Source: an uncultured Pseudomonadota bacterium (GTDB lineage Bacteria > Pseudomonadota > Gammaproteobacteria > Steroidobacterales > Steroidobacteraceae). From it: a stretch of 51,799 nt of DNA. Positions within the stretch are counted from its first letter, which is position 1. The number at the start of each line of letters is the position of its first letter. The notes beneath the pieces are model-generated. The model searched no databases, had not been told where the DNA came from, and was given only the letters and a program-made list of their open reading frames with translations. The stretch is from NCBI GenBank assembly GCA_903908265.1, contig CAIVRI010000085.1, forward strand, positions 1 to 51,799, given 5' to 3'. Positions 21,801-28,673 of the stretch are shown here, piece after piece. The position numbers were made by a program, and so were the translations under genes.

Positions 21801-23370
21801 CGTTTCGATTCAGAGCGCGAAGCCTATTGACGTGATCGCCGGCCACGACATTTTGGACCTCGGACTGGCGGTGCAGAACCTCGATGCCGGCAGCGTTGAC
21901 CTCGTGCAGGCGGGGCACGATATCCGCTACGGACTCAGTCGCGATCCTGGCACTGGCTTGTTGAATCCCAATGAACGTACTGTGGATGTGGCCGGTCCCG
22001 GCGCATTAGTTGTCATCGCCGGCCATACCGTGGATCTGGGTACGTCAGGGGGTATTACCACCTCTGGTAACCTGTCCAACGCCGCGCTACCTGCACAGGG
22101 CGCCAATTTGGCTATGCTGGCCGGCGTTGGTGACCAAATGCAGGCGCCCACGTTCTTTAAGACCTACGTCACCGACACCACGTTTGATGCCAACGCGCTA
22201 GAGACCTTTGTCCAGACAACGCTGCATTTAACAAACCCGCCAGATTTACCAACGGCGTTGGCCGCTTATTTGGCGTTCACGGACGCCGAGCAGTACGGTC
22301 TGGTCACCGCTTCGCCCGGTACGGCCTACGCGGCGTGGCTCATTGGCTACGTTGGCAAAATGACCGGTGTGACCCCGGCCACTAAAGCGGATGCTCTCAC
22401 CGTTTTTGCTGCCTTGACGCCGACCCAGCAGTTGGGACTGATCGAGCAAGTCTTTGTCTCTGAGTTGCGTGCGGGCGGCCGGGCTGCCGCGGCTGCGGGC
22501 GTGACGCATAACGATTACTCGCGTGCCTTTAACGCATTGACCAGCCTGTTCCCGGGCGCCGATACGCGTCAGGGCACGCCGACCTCCCGCTATGCGGGCG
22601 ATCTGCTGCTCTATTTCAGTCGGGTCTATACGCTACAAGGTGGCGACATCGACCTGTATGCGCCGGGTGGGCAGATCAACGTGGGCTTGGCGGCAGCACC
22701 CTCCTCGTTCGGCGTGTTTAAAGATCCCTCCCAGCTCGGCATCGTCGCGGCGAACGTGGGTTCGGTGACGCTGGTTGCTAACACCGACGTACAGGTGAAC
22801 CAGTCCCGCATCTTTGCTGCCGATGGCGGCGATATCCTGATCTGGTCCACTACCGCGGATATCGACGCGGGGCGTGGTGCAAAGACGTCTATTTCGGCCC
22901 CACCGCCTATCATTACCGTCAACGCCAACGGGCAGGTTACGCAGATCTTCCCCACCGCGTTGACCGGTTCGGGCATTCAAGCACTGGCGACGTCGCCGGA
23001 TGCAACGCCAGGCGACGTGGATCTATTCGCGCCACACGGTGTCGTCAATGCCAATGACGCGGGCATCGTGGCCGGCAACATCACGATTGGAGCCACCGCC
23101 GTGCTCGGTGCCAACAACATCAGCTTCAGTGGTTCGTCGGTGGGCGTCCCCGTCGCGGTAACCGGTATTGGCGCAGGCCTATCCGGCGCCTCGAGCACCG
23201 GTGCCGCCGCTGCTAGCGGCGCGAACAACTCCACCGATGCAAATGAACGTGCCCAGAAAACAAAGCTGTCGGAGTTGCCTGTCGGCATGCTCGACGTTGC
23301 TGTTGTGAGTCTGGGTGAGGACGACTGCAAGCAGGACGATGCGGACTGTCTGCGCCGTCAGAAGCACTGA
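12841..23370 (+). CDS. Giant filamentous haemagglutinin-like exoprotein (TpsA)
   Basis: A 3,509-residue secreted adhesin candidate. A long basic n-region and hydrophobic core (about 1-37) form the signal peptide. The TPS domain follows, with NQIWQQDPSQIWGSLTANGT and YLLNQNGFLFGQGSTVNVS (the N-x-N-G-x-x-F-G signature). The bulk consists of Gly/Ala/Thr/Ser-rich beta-helix-type repeats with recurring IDVSG and GGxITL elements. The last 250 residues (GGDIDLYAPGGQINVG, ILIWSTTADIDAGRGAKT, VLGANNISF) resemble the DUF3739 end of large FHA-like proteins. I count only eight cysteines, in four close pairs: C-x4-C after the signal peptide, C-x5-C, C-x3-C and C3496-x6-C3503 at the extreme C-terminus. Many N-x-S/T sequons occur, and no RGD was seen. 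Substrate of TpsB by adjacency. Confidence 0.93.
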   Translation: MHRTEPSARAPLSSRSLRRAVRAALALSLAVPLLVGATTPTGYVPLAQPLPVPCAPGACGTLIPGWAPNGGATLTTPTPTSMTVNQSVQNVLLNWASFNIDKGYSVNFVQPNSSAVAVNQIWQQDPSQIWGSLTANGTVYLLNQNGFLFGQGSTVNVSSLVASSLALNPLAGPNAFGLAGLGPLGLPAFDYYTQINPDDGTLTTLPSGDITIQNGASITANGGQILVFAPNISNAGHLSSPDGQTILGAGQRAFLLASSDPTLRGLLIAVGDGGTVTNAGTGDGLGGVGDIAAARGNVTLAGLAVNQNGRVSATTTVRTNGSIRLQAGDTPATQLNQGGVLQTDRVGAVTLGANSVTEVTLEGARTDKTVDANAQPKSRIDIAGGSIDLLENARVTATSGNVSLTAVLSPFGLLPGAAPDAGRIYMADGAVIDVSGAVVQQSVSDNGLQVQLRGSELANSPQQRNGALRGQTVWVDQRLHGTNPDGSLWIGTPIADLMGDAAAVQRDVYQRNLTGGTVTMTSSGALIASSGATINLAGGAIDWQAGYVKTSTLLGTNGVAYDIGLADPNRSYAGTLDSITASDPHWGTAVSAASFGRNPNGVWTAGYIEGKDAGSLTVVAPHVIFDGKIDASIQVGPLQRYAPTDVPTGMLYRWSDQVPLGGRLVLGNGGAVGDLSQSEFLGDVTFASGAVLPALKNDAGDAFNPLTDLLPADFTSRINPSLLGVGAVTRLEVYSTGLINVPAGIALTPGIGGSITLAAGRIDLAGAIEAPSGSVSLTAAPTGFAGDPGIYVDSGAKIDVSGVWVNDGNAASAGQGAPLLIDGGAVTINAQWGSLELPAGVTIAADGGAQRTASGGLVAGTGGAIKITGTGPSVLGADLEAFSLSKGGSLALSLPSLCIGTATCADGAATQLAPSLFTDHGFANIAVTANMGSLTVEAGTDLELIQKNWTLAYGAATAASTTSLAGLVETTTLPLGKRGPVNLTLASLAPNNGQSGYGDLTIETGSRIVADATATVILKSDSRIFDNGTIIAPGGVVKLDLVGALSPQGYRADQGIWVGPEATIDVSGTFLPTPNAAELHLGTVLSGGTISVLAEVGSLFLMPGSVLRADGTHAMIDVRLSPTDLAYAHIDVASAGGTLNLEGAETLQVAGTLSAHAGTGASITGAAAAGGTLNLLLNGDLTNSGGRVAGGYPETPRVLTITTGDETVLVPEGEAIPETLNGVGTVAAATIEAGGFDQIGLAAATLLESSGGAAYPVAPGTVAFASGVSLHPALSLTVDASEIMGLGTGTISLAAPYLTLGSLDLTAQYSNPYPQTGTATLDVEAGRLLSLVGSLDLNGFASARLASGGDLRLVGVQVGGATNWSGQLVSAAPLTLAAQQIYPATLTQYSISVAPSDGSTGVLSIEQMTGAAAPLYSAAGQLTLNAGEINDAGTLRAPFGTIIFNAPTVNLLPGSVTSVSGNGLTIPFGQTQGGLSWVYPITPSQLQVYGTEAGAILPPSKSIVINAASVNLQQGATLDVSGGGDLLASEFTSGLGGTRDVLSNLVSPGLYAVIPGVQPIAAPIDPLLSLGFAPTVGSSVYLAGGNGLPAGVYTLLPARYALLPGAYLVQAAPGYADISPVGAQTQLNGGVVMAGYRTWGETGIGSTRYTGFLVMPGTYASKLASYSTTSASAFFANQSAANGTAVPQLPIDAGSVAIAATLSASLNGHIDGTHTAKDSRGSALDFSSAYIYVGDSANAPAGFVVLDPTQLDSIGADSILLGATRTATANGALVNIGADTVIVGTGSALLGNEVLLAAASNVTIETGGSVSSTAAAQTTFQPLIAPSGASFVGVSNGSQSYRYTDGGYAGNVTVAVGATVSGTGTVAMLSGGTFDFAGSLAAASAQVILGATTVALGTVSDGFVGLSLTPSLLAGLNAGNLALLSPTEIQIFGQASLDLSHLDVLAPGLQAATADAALTVTAGTVSFGSSTRSGVTPTSVPGSGTVTVNADKITFSGGDFVFDGMATTNLTATQAMIAGGSGVVAAAGDLNLYTPEIVAAGPVALRLAANGALTAMSVGTIDPTMHPAAGAALQLEGTSVTLATAVRTPAGTIDLIADAGAVTLGSGALVDVAGFSQTYAGKTVSAAGGNVTLTATGGDVIVAAGATVDVSAGQGQGHAGRLSIAAATGTATLAGTFKGQGGTAATGAALALDVTSVDLAAVLALNAQSGFNGELAVRQRGMGDLTLAAGTTLRATSVALEADQGGIDIAGTIDARSATGGSVQIAASGDIHLEGSILADATGYATRGGQVTLETATGGLYLASGSLISVAGQGDTATGSVWLRLPADAANSVLTAAPGQAQLQVAGTINGAGHTVVEGFRTYDTQGAVFSAFGNGGVIDWNVVTADPTNPIWADAAAFGANAPLIAQALGKDTDPTFSVAPGVEITASGDLNMYTTWNLAPQNVGPNGYSWRFGPNGDLPGILTLRATGSVNLWGSLSDGFAGTSIYGGYTLQPGTGPSWSYRLVGGADLTASAPLAVQSTSALAMSGLSGDVYIAPGMPLDPNNPYGMCNPVCGPTVVRTGTGFIDIAAGRDVVLGNQASVVYTAGTADPRGLPLFDTDSNFQGLAYPTGGGNVSVTAGRDVVGAPSDELYTDWLWRAGTNVSSIVGYNPSAWSVNFGMFEQGFGALGGGDLHITAGRDLLDVGANVPTIGMPVGDGTPTGTQILQLGSGLLQVRAGRDIAGGSYLGMGLGANLSAGGSLRDGSWMTVFLQGFLQPIAPHAPVLALGNGTISVEAQQNLTIDTVVNPTLLPRSTLQGYDPGQEYYSTYGDTGTVRLISAGGDVTLENATQPADPIAFGSINLPVGASSFLATYWSPTLRAYPPNVDAIALSGSINVQGSMSLWPSTRGTLNLLANQNINIATPYGRNVIDIVQSDMSPALLGTPEAPATSVYYLQILDTPNAYLPLAHAPTPTHIDAQGVVDPTPNLVVALTGDIVMQPGDTGSHVSIQSAKPIDVIAGHDILDLGLAVQNLDAGSVDLVQAGHDIRYGLSRDPGTGLLNPNERTVDVAGPGALVVIAGHTVDLGTSGGITTSGNLSNAALPAQGANLAMLAGVGDQMQAPTFFKTYVTDTTFDANALETFVQTTLHLTNPPDLPTALAAYLAFTDAEQYGLVTASPGTAYAAWLIGYVGKMTGVTPATKADALTVFAALTPTQQLGLIEQVFVSELRAGGRAAAAAGVTHNDYSRAFNALTSLFPGADTRQGTPTSRYAGDLLLYFSRVYTLQGGDIDLYAPGGQINVGLAAAPSSFGVFKDPSQLGIVAANVGSVTLVANTDVQVNQSRIFAADGGDILIWSTTADIDAGRGAKTSISAPPPIITVNANGQVTQIFPTALTGSGIQALATSPDATPGDVDLFAPHGVVNANDAGIVAGNITIGATAVLGANNISFSGSSVGVPVAVTGIGAGLSGASSTGAAAASGANNSTDANERAQKTKLSELPVGMLDVAVVSLGEDDCKQDDADCLRRQKH

Positions 23371-23401
23371 TCACCAACTGCAAGAACATTAACCCGCCAC
23401 T

Positions 23402-23429
23402 AAGAGATTCCTCCGCAAGGAAAACTCTT
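23402..23429 (+). promoter_or_regulatory. Intercistronic hairpin between tpsA and exbB
   Basis: An imperfect stem-loop AAGAG-at-TCCT / AGGA-aaa-CTCTT with a CCGCA loop lies in the 78-bp gap, upstream of the exbB RBS (GAGGA, 23438-23442). It lacks a T-run, so it could be an mRNA processing or partial attenuation element adjusting the ratio of exoprotein to energiser. This is inferred from structure only. Confidence 0.35.
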
Positions 23430-23448
23430 CGAGCTTCGAGGACCTAAG

Positions 23449-25173
23449 ATGAAGAAAATACTGAGCGCCGTTGCCATTGGTCTGGCCCTGATGCCCGGTC
23501 TTGCGGCCGCTTCCTGGTGGAGCAACGACTGGAAATTCCGCAAAGAACTCACCTTTGATCTGGCCCCTACGGGCGCGGATATTGCCGCTGGCGTCGGTGA
23601 TGCGCCGGTGCTGCTGCGCTTGTCGACGGCGAATTTTTCCTACTTCGCTGACACGAAGCCGGATGGCTCTGATTTGCGCCTCGTTGCCGAAGACGACAAA
23701 ACGCTGTTGAAGTATCACGTAGAGAAATACGATCCGCAGTCGCAGATGGCCTACATCTGGGTGCGCTTGCCGAAGATCGCAGGAGGTAAGCAGGGCAAGG
23801 CCTATCTGTACTACGGGAACGCAGATGCCCCGAACGGCGGCGACGCGCCGGGTACTTATGATGCCGACCAAATTCTCGCGCTGCACTTTGGTGGCGAAGG
23901 GCTGCCGCAAGACGCGACCGATTACCACAACAACGCCACCGCCTCCGAGGCCAGCGTGGTGCCGGCCGCCTTCTCCGGCGCGGGCATTGCCACTGCCGCC
24001 GCGCATGCGGTCAAGGTCGGTCCATCGCCTGCGCTCGCGCTGATGGCATCGAAAGGCTATACCGCGACGGCCTGGATCAAGATCAACACCGCGCAACCGG
24101 ACGCGGCCGTGTTCGCTGTCACCGAGGCGGCAAAGTCCTTTGTGCTCGGCGTGAACGGCACCAAGCCCTACGCGCGGATTGGCACTGCAGTGGTCAATGC
24201 GACGGTCGATCTCCCAGTCGGTGAATGGCACTTTCTGGCCGCTAGCGCCGTAGGTGGGCAGGTCATCCTCTATGTGGACGGCGCTGAGACTGGCAAGGTC
24301 GCCGCGCCGGTGGCGGATCTGAACGGCGTCGTGAGCCTCGGTGCAGATGCGTTGGGTGCGCACCCGTTCGTCGGCGAGATCGATGAAGTGGGCCTCTCGA
24401 AGGTCGTGCGCTCTGCCGATTGGCTGAAAGCGATGGCGAAAGGTGGTGTAGATAGCACGTTCGTGACGTATGGCGCCGACGGCCAAAAAGAGTCTACCGG
24501 TGGCTCGTACTTCGTCACCATCGCTAAAAACCTGACCTCTGACGGTTGGTTTGTGATCGGTCTGTGCTTCTTCCTGTTGATCTGCTCACTCATTGTCATG
24601 GTGCTCAAAGCCGTGCTGCTGGGTGCCGTCGAAAAAGCGAACACGGCCTTTCGCGTGTTGTACGCTGAGTCAGCCGACGTGACCGGCATTGATAACACGA
24701 CGGACACCGCTTATGCCGCAAGCACGCTGCGTGAGCTCTATGATATCGGCACGACGGAACTGTATAAGCGTGTACCGCGGCACGCGCCTGCGGGGACGCG
24801 TATCTCCCAGCCGATGCTTGAGGCCATTCGCGCCTCGATGGATGCCGCGCAGGCGCGCCTACAGCAGAGGCTCTCGGCGCGCATGGTGCTGCTGACAATC
24901 GCGATCTCCGGCGGACCGTTTCTCGGCCTACTCGGTACGGTCATCGGTGTCATGATCACCTTTGCCGCTATCGCCGCGTCCGGTGACGTCAATGTTAACG
25001 CGATCGCGCCGGGCACCGCCGCCGCCCTCGCGGCGACCGTGGCCGGCCTACTGGTCGCGATCCCCTGCTTGTTCGGCTACAACTGGCTGAACACTCGGAT
25101 CAAGGCGATCACCATCGAGAATCGCGTGTTCACTGACGAAGTGATCACCCGCATTGCCGAACAGCTGTCCTGA
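23449..25173 (+). CDS. ExbB/MotA/TolQ-type proton channel with periplasmic DUF2341 and LamG-like domains
   Basis: A 574-residue fusion. A signal peptide (1-21) is followed by a DUF2341-like domain (about 45-125, VLLRLSTANFSYFADTKPDG ... KAYLYYGNADA), a LamG/ConA-like domain (about 140-325, with YTATAWIKIN, GEWHFLAASAVGGQVILYVD and FVGEIDEVGLS) and membrane segment 1 (about 367-392). Then comes the MotA/TolQ/ExbB domain with TM2 and TM3 (about 480-546; GPFLGLLGTVIGVMITF and GTAAALAATVAGLLVAIPCL). In ordinary ExbB the N-terminus is a few periplasmic residues; here about 345 residues project into the periplasm with a carbohydrate- or protein-binding fold. exbD starts 17 bp later. It may sense or hold a glycosylated exoprotein while using proton-motive force (inference). 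Confidence 0.9.
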   Translation: MKKILSAVAIGLALMPGLAAASWWSNDWKFRKELTFDLAPTGADIAAGVGDAPVLLRLSTANFSYFADTKPDGSDLRLVAEDDKTLLKYHVEKYDPQSQMAYIWVRLPKIAGGKQGKAYLYYGNADAPNGGDAPGTYDADQILALHFGGEGLPQDATDYHNNATASEASVVPAAFSGAGIATAAAHAVKVGPSPALALMASKGYTATAWIKINTAQPDAAVFAVTEAAKSFVLGVNGTKPYARIGTAVVNATVDLPVGEWHFLAASAVGGQVILYVDGAETGKVAAPVADLNGVVSLGADALGAHPFVGEIDEVGLSKVVRSADWLKAMAKGGVDSTFVTYGADGQKESTGGSYFVTIAKNLTSDGWFVIGLCFFLLICSLIVMVLKAVLLGAVEKANTAFRVLYAESADVTGIDNTTDTAYAASTLRELYDIGTTELYKRVPRHAPAGTRISQPMLEAIRASMDAAQARLQQRLSARMVLLTIAISGGPFLGLLGTVIGVMITFAAIAASGDVNVNAIAPGTAAALAATVAGLLVAIPCLFGYNWLNTRIKAITIENRVFTDEVITRIAEQLS

Positions 25174-25190
25174 AGCGGGAGTAGACGCGC

Positions 25191-25604
25191 ATGTCCGGAT
25201 CCATCGACAGCGGCGAAAAAGATGTCTATGACGACATCAATATCACCCCCATGCTCGACCTCGCCTATGTGCTCATGGTGATCTTTATCATCATGTGCAC
25301 CGCGACGGTACAAGGCATCAAGGTCAATTTGCCCAAAGCAAGTCAGGCACCTACGTTAGCCAAGCCGCAGACCAAGGCCATCACCATTACAGCCGATGGC
25401 ACGCTGTTTTTGGACACCTTTCCGGTGAGCCTGCCGCAGCTTGAATCGTTGCTGCGTCAGTACAAGGGCGCCAATCCGAATCTGCCCGTGATTATCAAGG
25501 CCGATGGCGGTCTGCAGTACCAGCGCATTGTGGATGTGTTGGATCTGGTCAATCGACTGGAGATTACCCAGCTCGGTTTGGTCACGCAGCGTGTTGTGAA
25601 GTGA
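25191..25604 (+). CDS. ExbD/TolR family proton channel subunit
   Basis: A 137-residue bitopic protein: a cytoplasmic N-terminus with the conserved DDINITPMLDLAYVLMVIFI, whose Asp in LDLAYV is the proton-path residue of ExbD/TolR, one membrane segment (about 22-42), and a periplasmic ExbD fold. It partners the ExbB-type protein encoded immediately upstream and precedes the TonB-like gene by 4 bp. The three genes form a complete energising module. Confidence 0.93.
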   Translation: MSGSIDSGEKDVYDDINITPMLDLAYVLMVIFIIMCTATVQGIKVNLPKASQAPTLAKPQTKAITITADGTLFLDTFPVSLPQLESLLRQYKGANPNLPVIIKADGGLQYQRIVDVLDLVNRLEITQLGLVTQRVVK

Positions 25605-25608
25605 TCGC

Positions 25609-26250
25609 ATGACCGCGCGCAAGAGACCGCCCACACCAGTTATCATCGGTTCCCTGATCGGTCTCGCGCTGATTGTGTTGGTTGGGTTTGCGTTGCGTGC
25701 GGTTCTACTGGCGCCCGCGCAGAAGAAACAGCGCGAGGTCCAGAACATCCAGATCGTGCGGCCGCCACCGCCACCACCGGAAAACCAGCCGCCCCCGCCG
25801 CCGCCACAGGATCACCAGCCCGAACAGGTGCCCCAGAACGAACCGGATCCCTCGCCGGATAACAATCCGTCGCAAGCGGGACCTCTGGGCCTCGATGCCG
25901 AGGGGGGTGCTGGCAGCGATGCCTTTGGTTTGGCCGCACGTAAAGGTGGGCGTGATCTGGCCGGTAGCGGTGGCGCAATCTTCGGTTGGTATACGCAGAT
26001 CTTGCGCGATGCCATCAATGACCGTCTTGCCACCGAGAAAGAGCTGCGCTCCCGGCGTTATTCCGTGCTGCTGTCTGTCCATGTCAATACCGATGGCAGC
26101 ATCGCGGACGCCCATTTGCTGTCGTCAACCGGCAGCAAAGACACGGATGCGCTCATCGAGCGCACCATCGCCAAGGTGGGTCGTCTGCGTGAGGAACGCC
26201 CGCGCGAGATGCCGGCGCAGGTGAAGCTGCGGATCTCGTCGCGCCTCTAG
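25609..26250 (+). CDS. TonB/TolA-like energy transducer
   Basis: A 213-residue protein: a basic cytoplasmic tip (MTARKRPP), one membrane anchor (about 10-33), a strongly proline-rich periplasmic spacer (PPPPPPENQPPPPPPQDHQP) and a C-terminal TonB/TolA-type domain (about 125-213, SVLLSVHVNTDGSIADAHLL-SSTGS). The domain lacks the YP motif of classic TonB and looks intermediate between TonB and TolA. It would transmit energy from the ExbBD pair to an outer-membrane protein. No TonB-dependent receptor with plug domain is encoded here; the local outer-membrane proteins are TpsB and the Porin_5-like protein. Its stop overlaps that of the convergent gene. Confidence 0.85.
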   Translation: MTARKRPPTPVIIGSLIGLALIVLVGFALRAVLLAPAQKKQREVQNIQIVRPPPPPPENQPPPPPPQDHQPEQVPQNEPDPSPDNNPSQAGPLGLDAEGGAGSDAFGLAARKGGRDLAGSGGAIFGWYTQILRDAINDRLATEKELRSRRYSVLLSVHVNTDGSIADAHLLSSTGSKDTDALIERTIAKVGRLREERPREMPAQVKLRISSRL

Positions 26251-28673
26251 GCGCGAACCGAATCTGTTACGTCGAAGGACGCCGGGGGCAAGCCGAGCAG
26301 TCGCCGCGCGTGCATCTGCTCAAAGGCCGTTTCGAGTCGAAGCGTGTGTCGTTTGCAATCAAACAGCTGCGCTGACTCGATCCCACGCTCTACTGCCGTT
26401 CGTAGTGCTTGCAAGCGCCCAGGCTCGGTCACCAGTTTCAGGCCGAAGTGTTCGTACTCGGCGAGATTAGAGGCCACGGTATCGGACAACCCAATCAGGT
26501 CGAGTAGCGAGCCGCACACGCGACTTGCGAATGCCGCTCCGCGGGCCGTTAGGATGGGTACCCCGCACCACAGCGCGTCCAAAGCCGACGAATGAGAATT
26601 GTAGATTGGCGTATCGAGGATCAGGTCGGCTGCACTGAGCCGGGCCAGATGCTCGCTGCGGGAGGGAATGCGCTGCGCAAAGTGGATCCGGTCGGCATCA
26701 ATACCTGCGGCCGTGGCGGCGTCGCGGACGCGCATGCGGGCCCGGTCAGAGGCGGCGCTCATCCAGAGTACCGCCCGTGGCTGCTCTTGCAGAAGCCGCA
26801 TCCAGACGGCGAATAGCTCCGGCGACAGCTTAAAGCCGCTGTGAAAAGCGGCCAGTACGATGGCGTCGGCCGGCAATCCAAGCGCCGCGCGACCAGGAGA
26901 CGGTGCTGCACGGCGGCCGTCGCCAGGCGGCAGGAAAGAACCGGGGAGGCGCACGACCTGCTCGGTGTAATGCGGTTCTGCATGCGGTGGAATCACCGCT
27001 GCGTCAGCCAGAATGTAGTCGAGGTAAGGTGCGCCAATCGTGCCGGGGTAACCGAGAAAGTTGACCTGTACTGGTGCGGGTCGTTGGGCTGCGATGCCGG
27101 GCCGCTCGCCTGCCGTCAACCCATTCAACTCAATCAGAATATCAATGCCCGCGGCACGAATCCGCTGTGCGGCTTCGTCATTGGACACGCCGGACAGCGG
27201 TACGAAATGGTCGCATGCTGCGCGAATACGATCCGTCACTGGCTCCCCATCGCGCACCAGATGGGAGCTAAATCCGAACACCTCGAAGCGGCTGCGATCG
27301 TGGGCTTCGAGAGTCGCAGCGAGCAGGTGGGAGACCGGGTGATCGCGGAAGTCCCCCGACAGATAGCCAATGCGGATACGCGGTCCTGTCGGATCCGTGT
27401 GTGATGACAGCGGCGGTAGTGCGGGGTGCACAAGCCCCATGTAGTACTCGGCACATTGGCGTTGCAAGGCCGGGTCGTCGCATTGCGGCAAAAACTGGAA
27501 GGGTGTGGTCACCGGCTCGTTGGCGCGCACACCGCGCAGCAGCCGCGCCCGGCGCTCGGCAAAGTCGACCCAATCGAGATTGGCACTGTGGGCGAAGGCT
27601 TGATGACCGAGCGCTAACGGAAAATCTGCTGCCAGTGCAACCAGTTCGTCAACGGTCTGCTCGGCTTCATCCATATCGAGTACTGCATAGAGGGCGCCGA
27701 CGCGGATGGAGAGCAGGCGCACGCGCGCAGCATCCCGACTGGGCGTCCCGCCCACCCACGTGCGCAACGATTGGTTGACGACGTGCAGCAAGAGTGGCCC
27801 GGAGACGTTCGCCTCGGCGTAGATCGTCGTCAGCAGCTCCCATGCCTCATGATCATTCGGATCCAGATCGAGTGCTCTGGTCAGCCGTTCCCCAGCCTCA
27901 TCCAAGCGCCCCAAGGCGTACAGGGCGCGGCCAGCTGTTCGAAGCGTATCCACCCGGGGCGGCTCTGCGACGGATTCGCAACTGGCCAGGGCCTCTGCAA
28001 ATCGCCCGAGCGCATTCAGCGCGATGGCGCGGTTGATGGTCGCCTCGAGCCAGCCCGGCCGCCCCGCCAGTGCACCATCAAAGGCCGCTAGCGCAGCTTT
28101 TGCCTGATCCAGGGCCAGCTCCGAGCAGCCTGCTTGGAAGCGCATCTCCACCACATCGCCGCCGTGCCGAACCGAATCGCCGAAGCGCCCAATGGCCGCC
28201 TCATGGCGTCCCGCTGCCGCTAACGCTAATCCATGCTCCGCCGCGAGTGCCGCGTTATCGACCCCGGCGGCGAGTGCCGCGTCCCCGGCGTCAGCAGCTT
28301 CCGAATACCGTGTCAGGGCGCGTAGTGTGGCCGCTTGGGCAAGGTGCGCGTCGGCAAATCGTCGATCGAGCGTGAGCGCGTGCCGCAGCGGTGCGAGCGC
28401 CGCCTCTAGCGCTCCGGCAGCAATCCAGGCGAGCGCCTCGTTATAAGCGACTTGCGGGACGTCCGGCCGTAGCTTCCCCGCGCTCGCATAATGCGCCGCA
28501 GCCTGACCGTGCCGACCCCGCGCCAATTCCACTGCGGCCAGTCGCACTCTGGCGCGTAGCTCCAACGGCTCCTCGTGCAGTAGTGCCTCGTACAGCCGTG
28601 CTGCATGCTCCCGATCGCCACGGGCTTCGGCCGCGGCGGCCTCGGCCAGCAGACTCGCCGCGCGCGCGCTCAC
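26247..28673 (-). CDS. Large TPR-containing GT41 (OGT/SPINDLY-like) glycosyltransferase
   Basis: An 808-residue soluble protein with no signal peptide. TPR-type helical repeats fill residues 1 to about 300. GT41 catalytic motifs follow: RIRIGYLSGDFRDHPVSHLL (about 428-447), DILIELNGLTAGERP, VQVNFLGYPGTIGAPYLDYI, FHSGFKLSPELFAVWMRLL and LILDTPIYNSHSSALDALWC. It starts with GTG overlapping the stop of the SurA/DsbA-like gene (GTGA), and it is last in the porin / coiled-coil / SurA-DsbA operon, convergent with the tps-exb operon. By analogy with HMW1C it could glycosylate the 3,509-residue TpsA in the cytoplasm before export, but HMW1C has no TPR domain. Donor sugar and target are unproven. Confidence 0.88.
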   Translation of the reverse strand: MSARAASLLAEAAAAEARGDREHAARLYEALLHEEPLELRARVRLAAVELARGRHGQAAAHYASAGKLRPDVPQVAYNEALAWIAAGALEAALAPLRHALTLDRRFADAHLAQAATLRALTRYSEAADAGDAALAAGVDNAALAAEHGLALAAAGRHEAAIGRFGDSVRHGGDVVEMRFQAGCSELALDQAKAALAAFDGALAGRPGWLEATINRAIALNALGRFAEALASCESVAEPPRVDTLRTAGRALYALGRLDEAGERLTRALDLDPNDHEAWELLTTIYAEANVSGPLLLHVVNQSLRTWVGGTPSRDAARVRLLSIRVGALYAVLDMDEAEQTVDELVALAADFPLALGHQAFAHSANLDWVDFAERRARLLRGVRANEPVTTPFQFLPQCDDPALQRQCAEYYMGLVHPALPPLSSHTDPTGPRIRIGYLSGDFRDHPVSHLLAATLEAHDRSRFEVFGFSSHLVRDGEPVTDRIRAACDHFVPLSGVSNDEAAQRIRAAGIDILIELNGLTAGERPGIAAQRPAPVQVNFLGYPGTIGAPYLDYILADAAVIPPHAEPHYTEQVVRLPGSFLPPGDGRRAAPSPGRAALGLPADAIVLAAFHSGFKLSPELFAVWMRLLQEQPRAVLWMSAASDRARMRVRDAATAAGIDADRIHFAQRIPSRSEHLARLSAADLILDTPIYNSHSSALDALWCGVPILTARGAAFASRVCGSLLDLIGLSDTVASNLAEYEHFGLKLVTEPGRLQALRTAVERGIESAQLFDCKRHTLRLETAFEQMHARRLLGLPPASFDVTDSVRA

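Noticed and set aside
12841-23370. CRISPR or nucleotide tandem-repeat array within the giant gene
   Set aside because: The internal repetition is at the level of short amino-acid patterns; no regular direct repeats with spacers are seen.
23389-24486. 365-codon minus-strand open frame opposite exbB
   Set aside because: It has a His/Arg-rich translation with no motifs and overlaps the whole DUF2341/LamG region of a well-supported gene.
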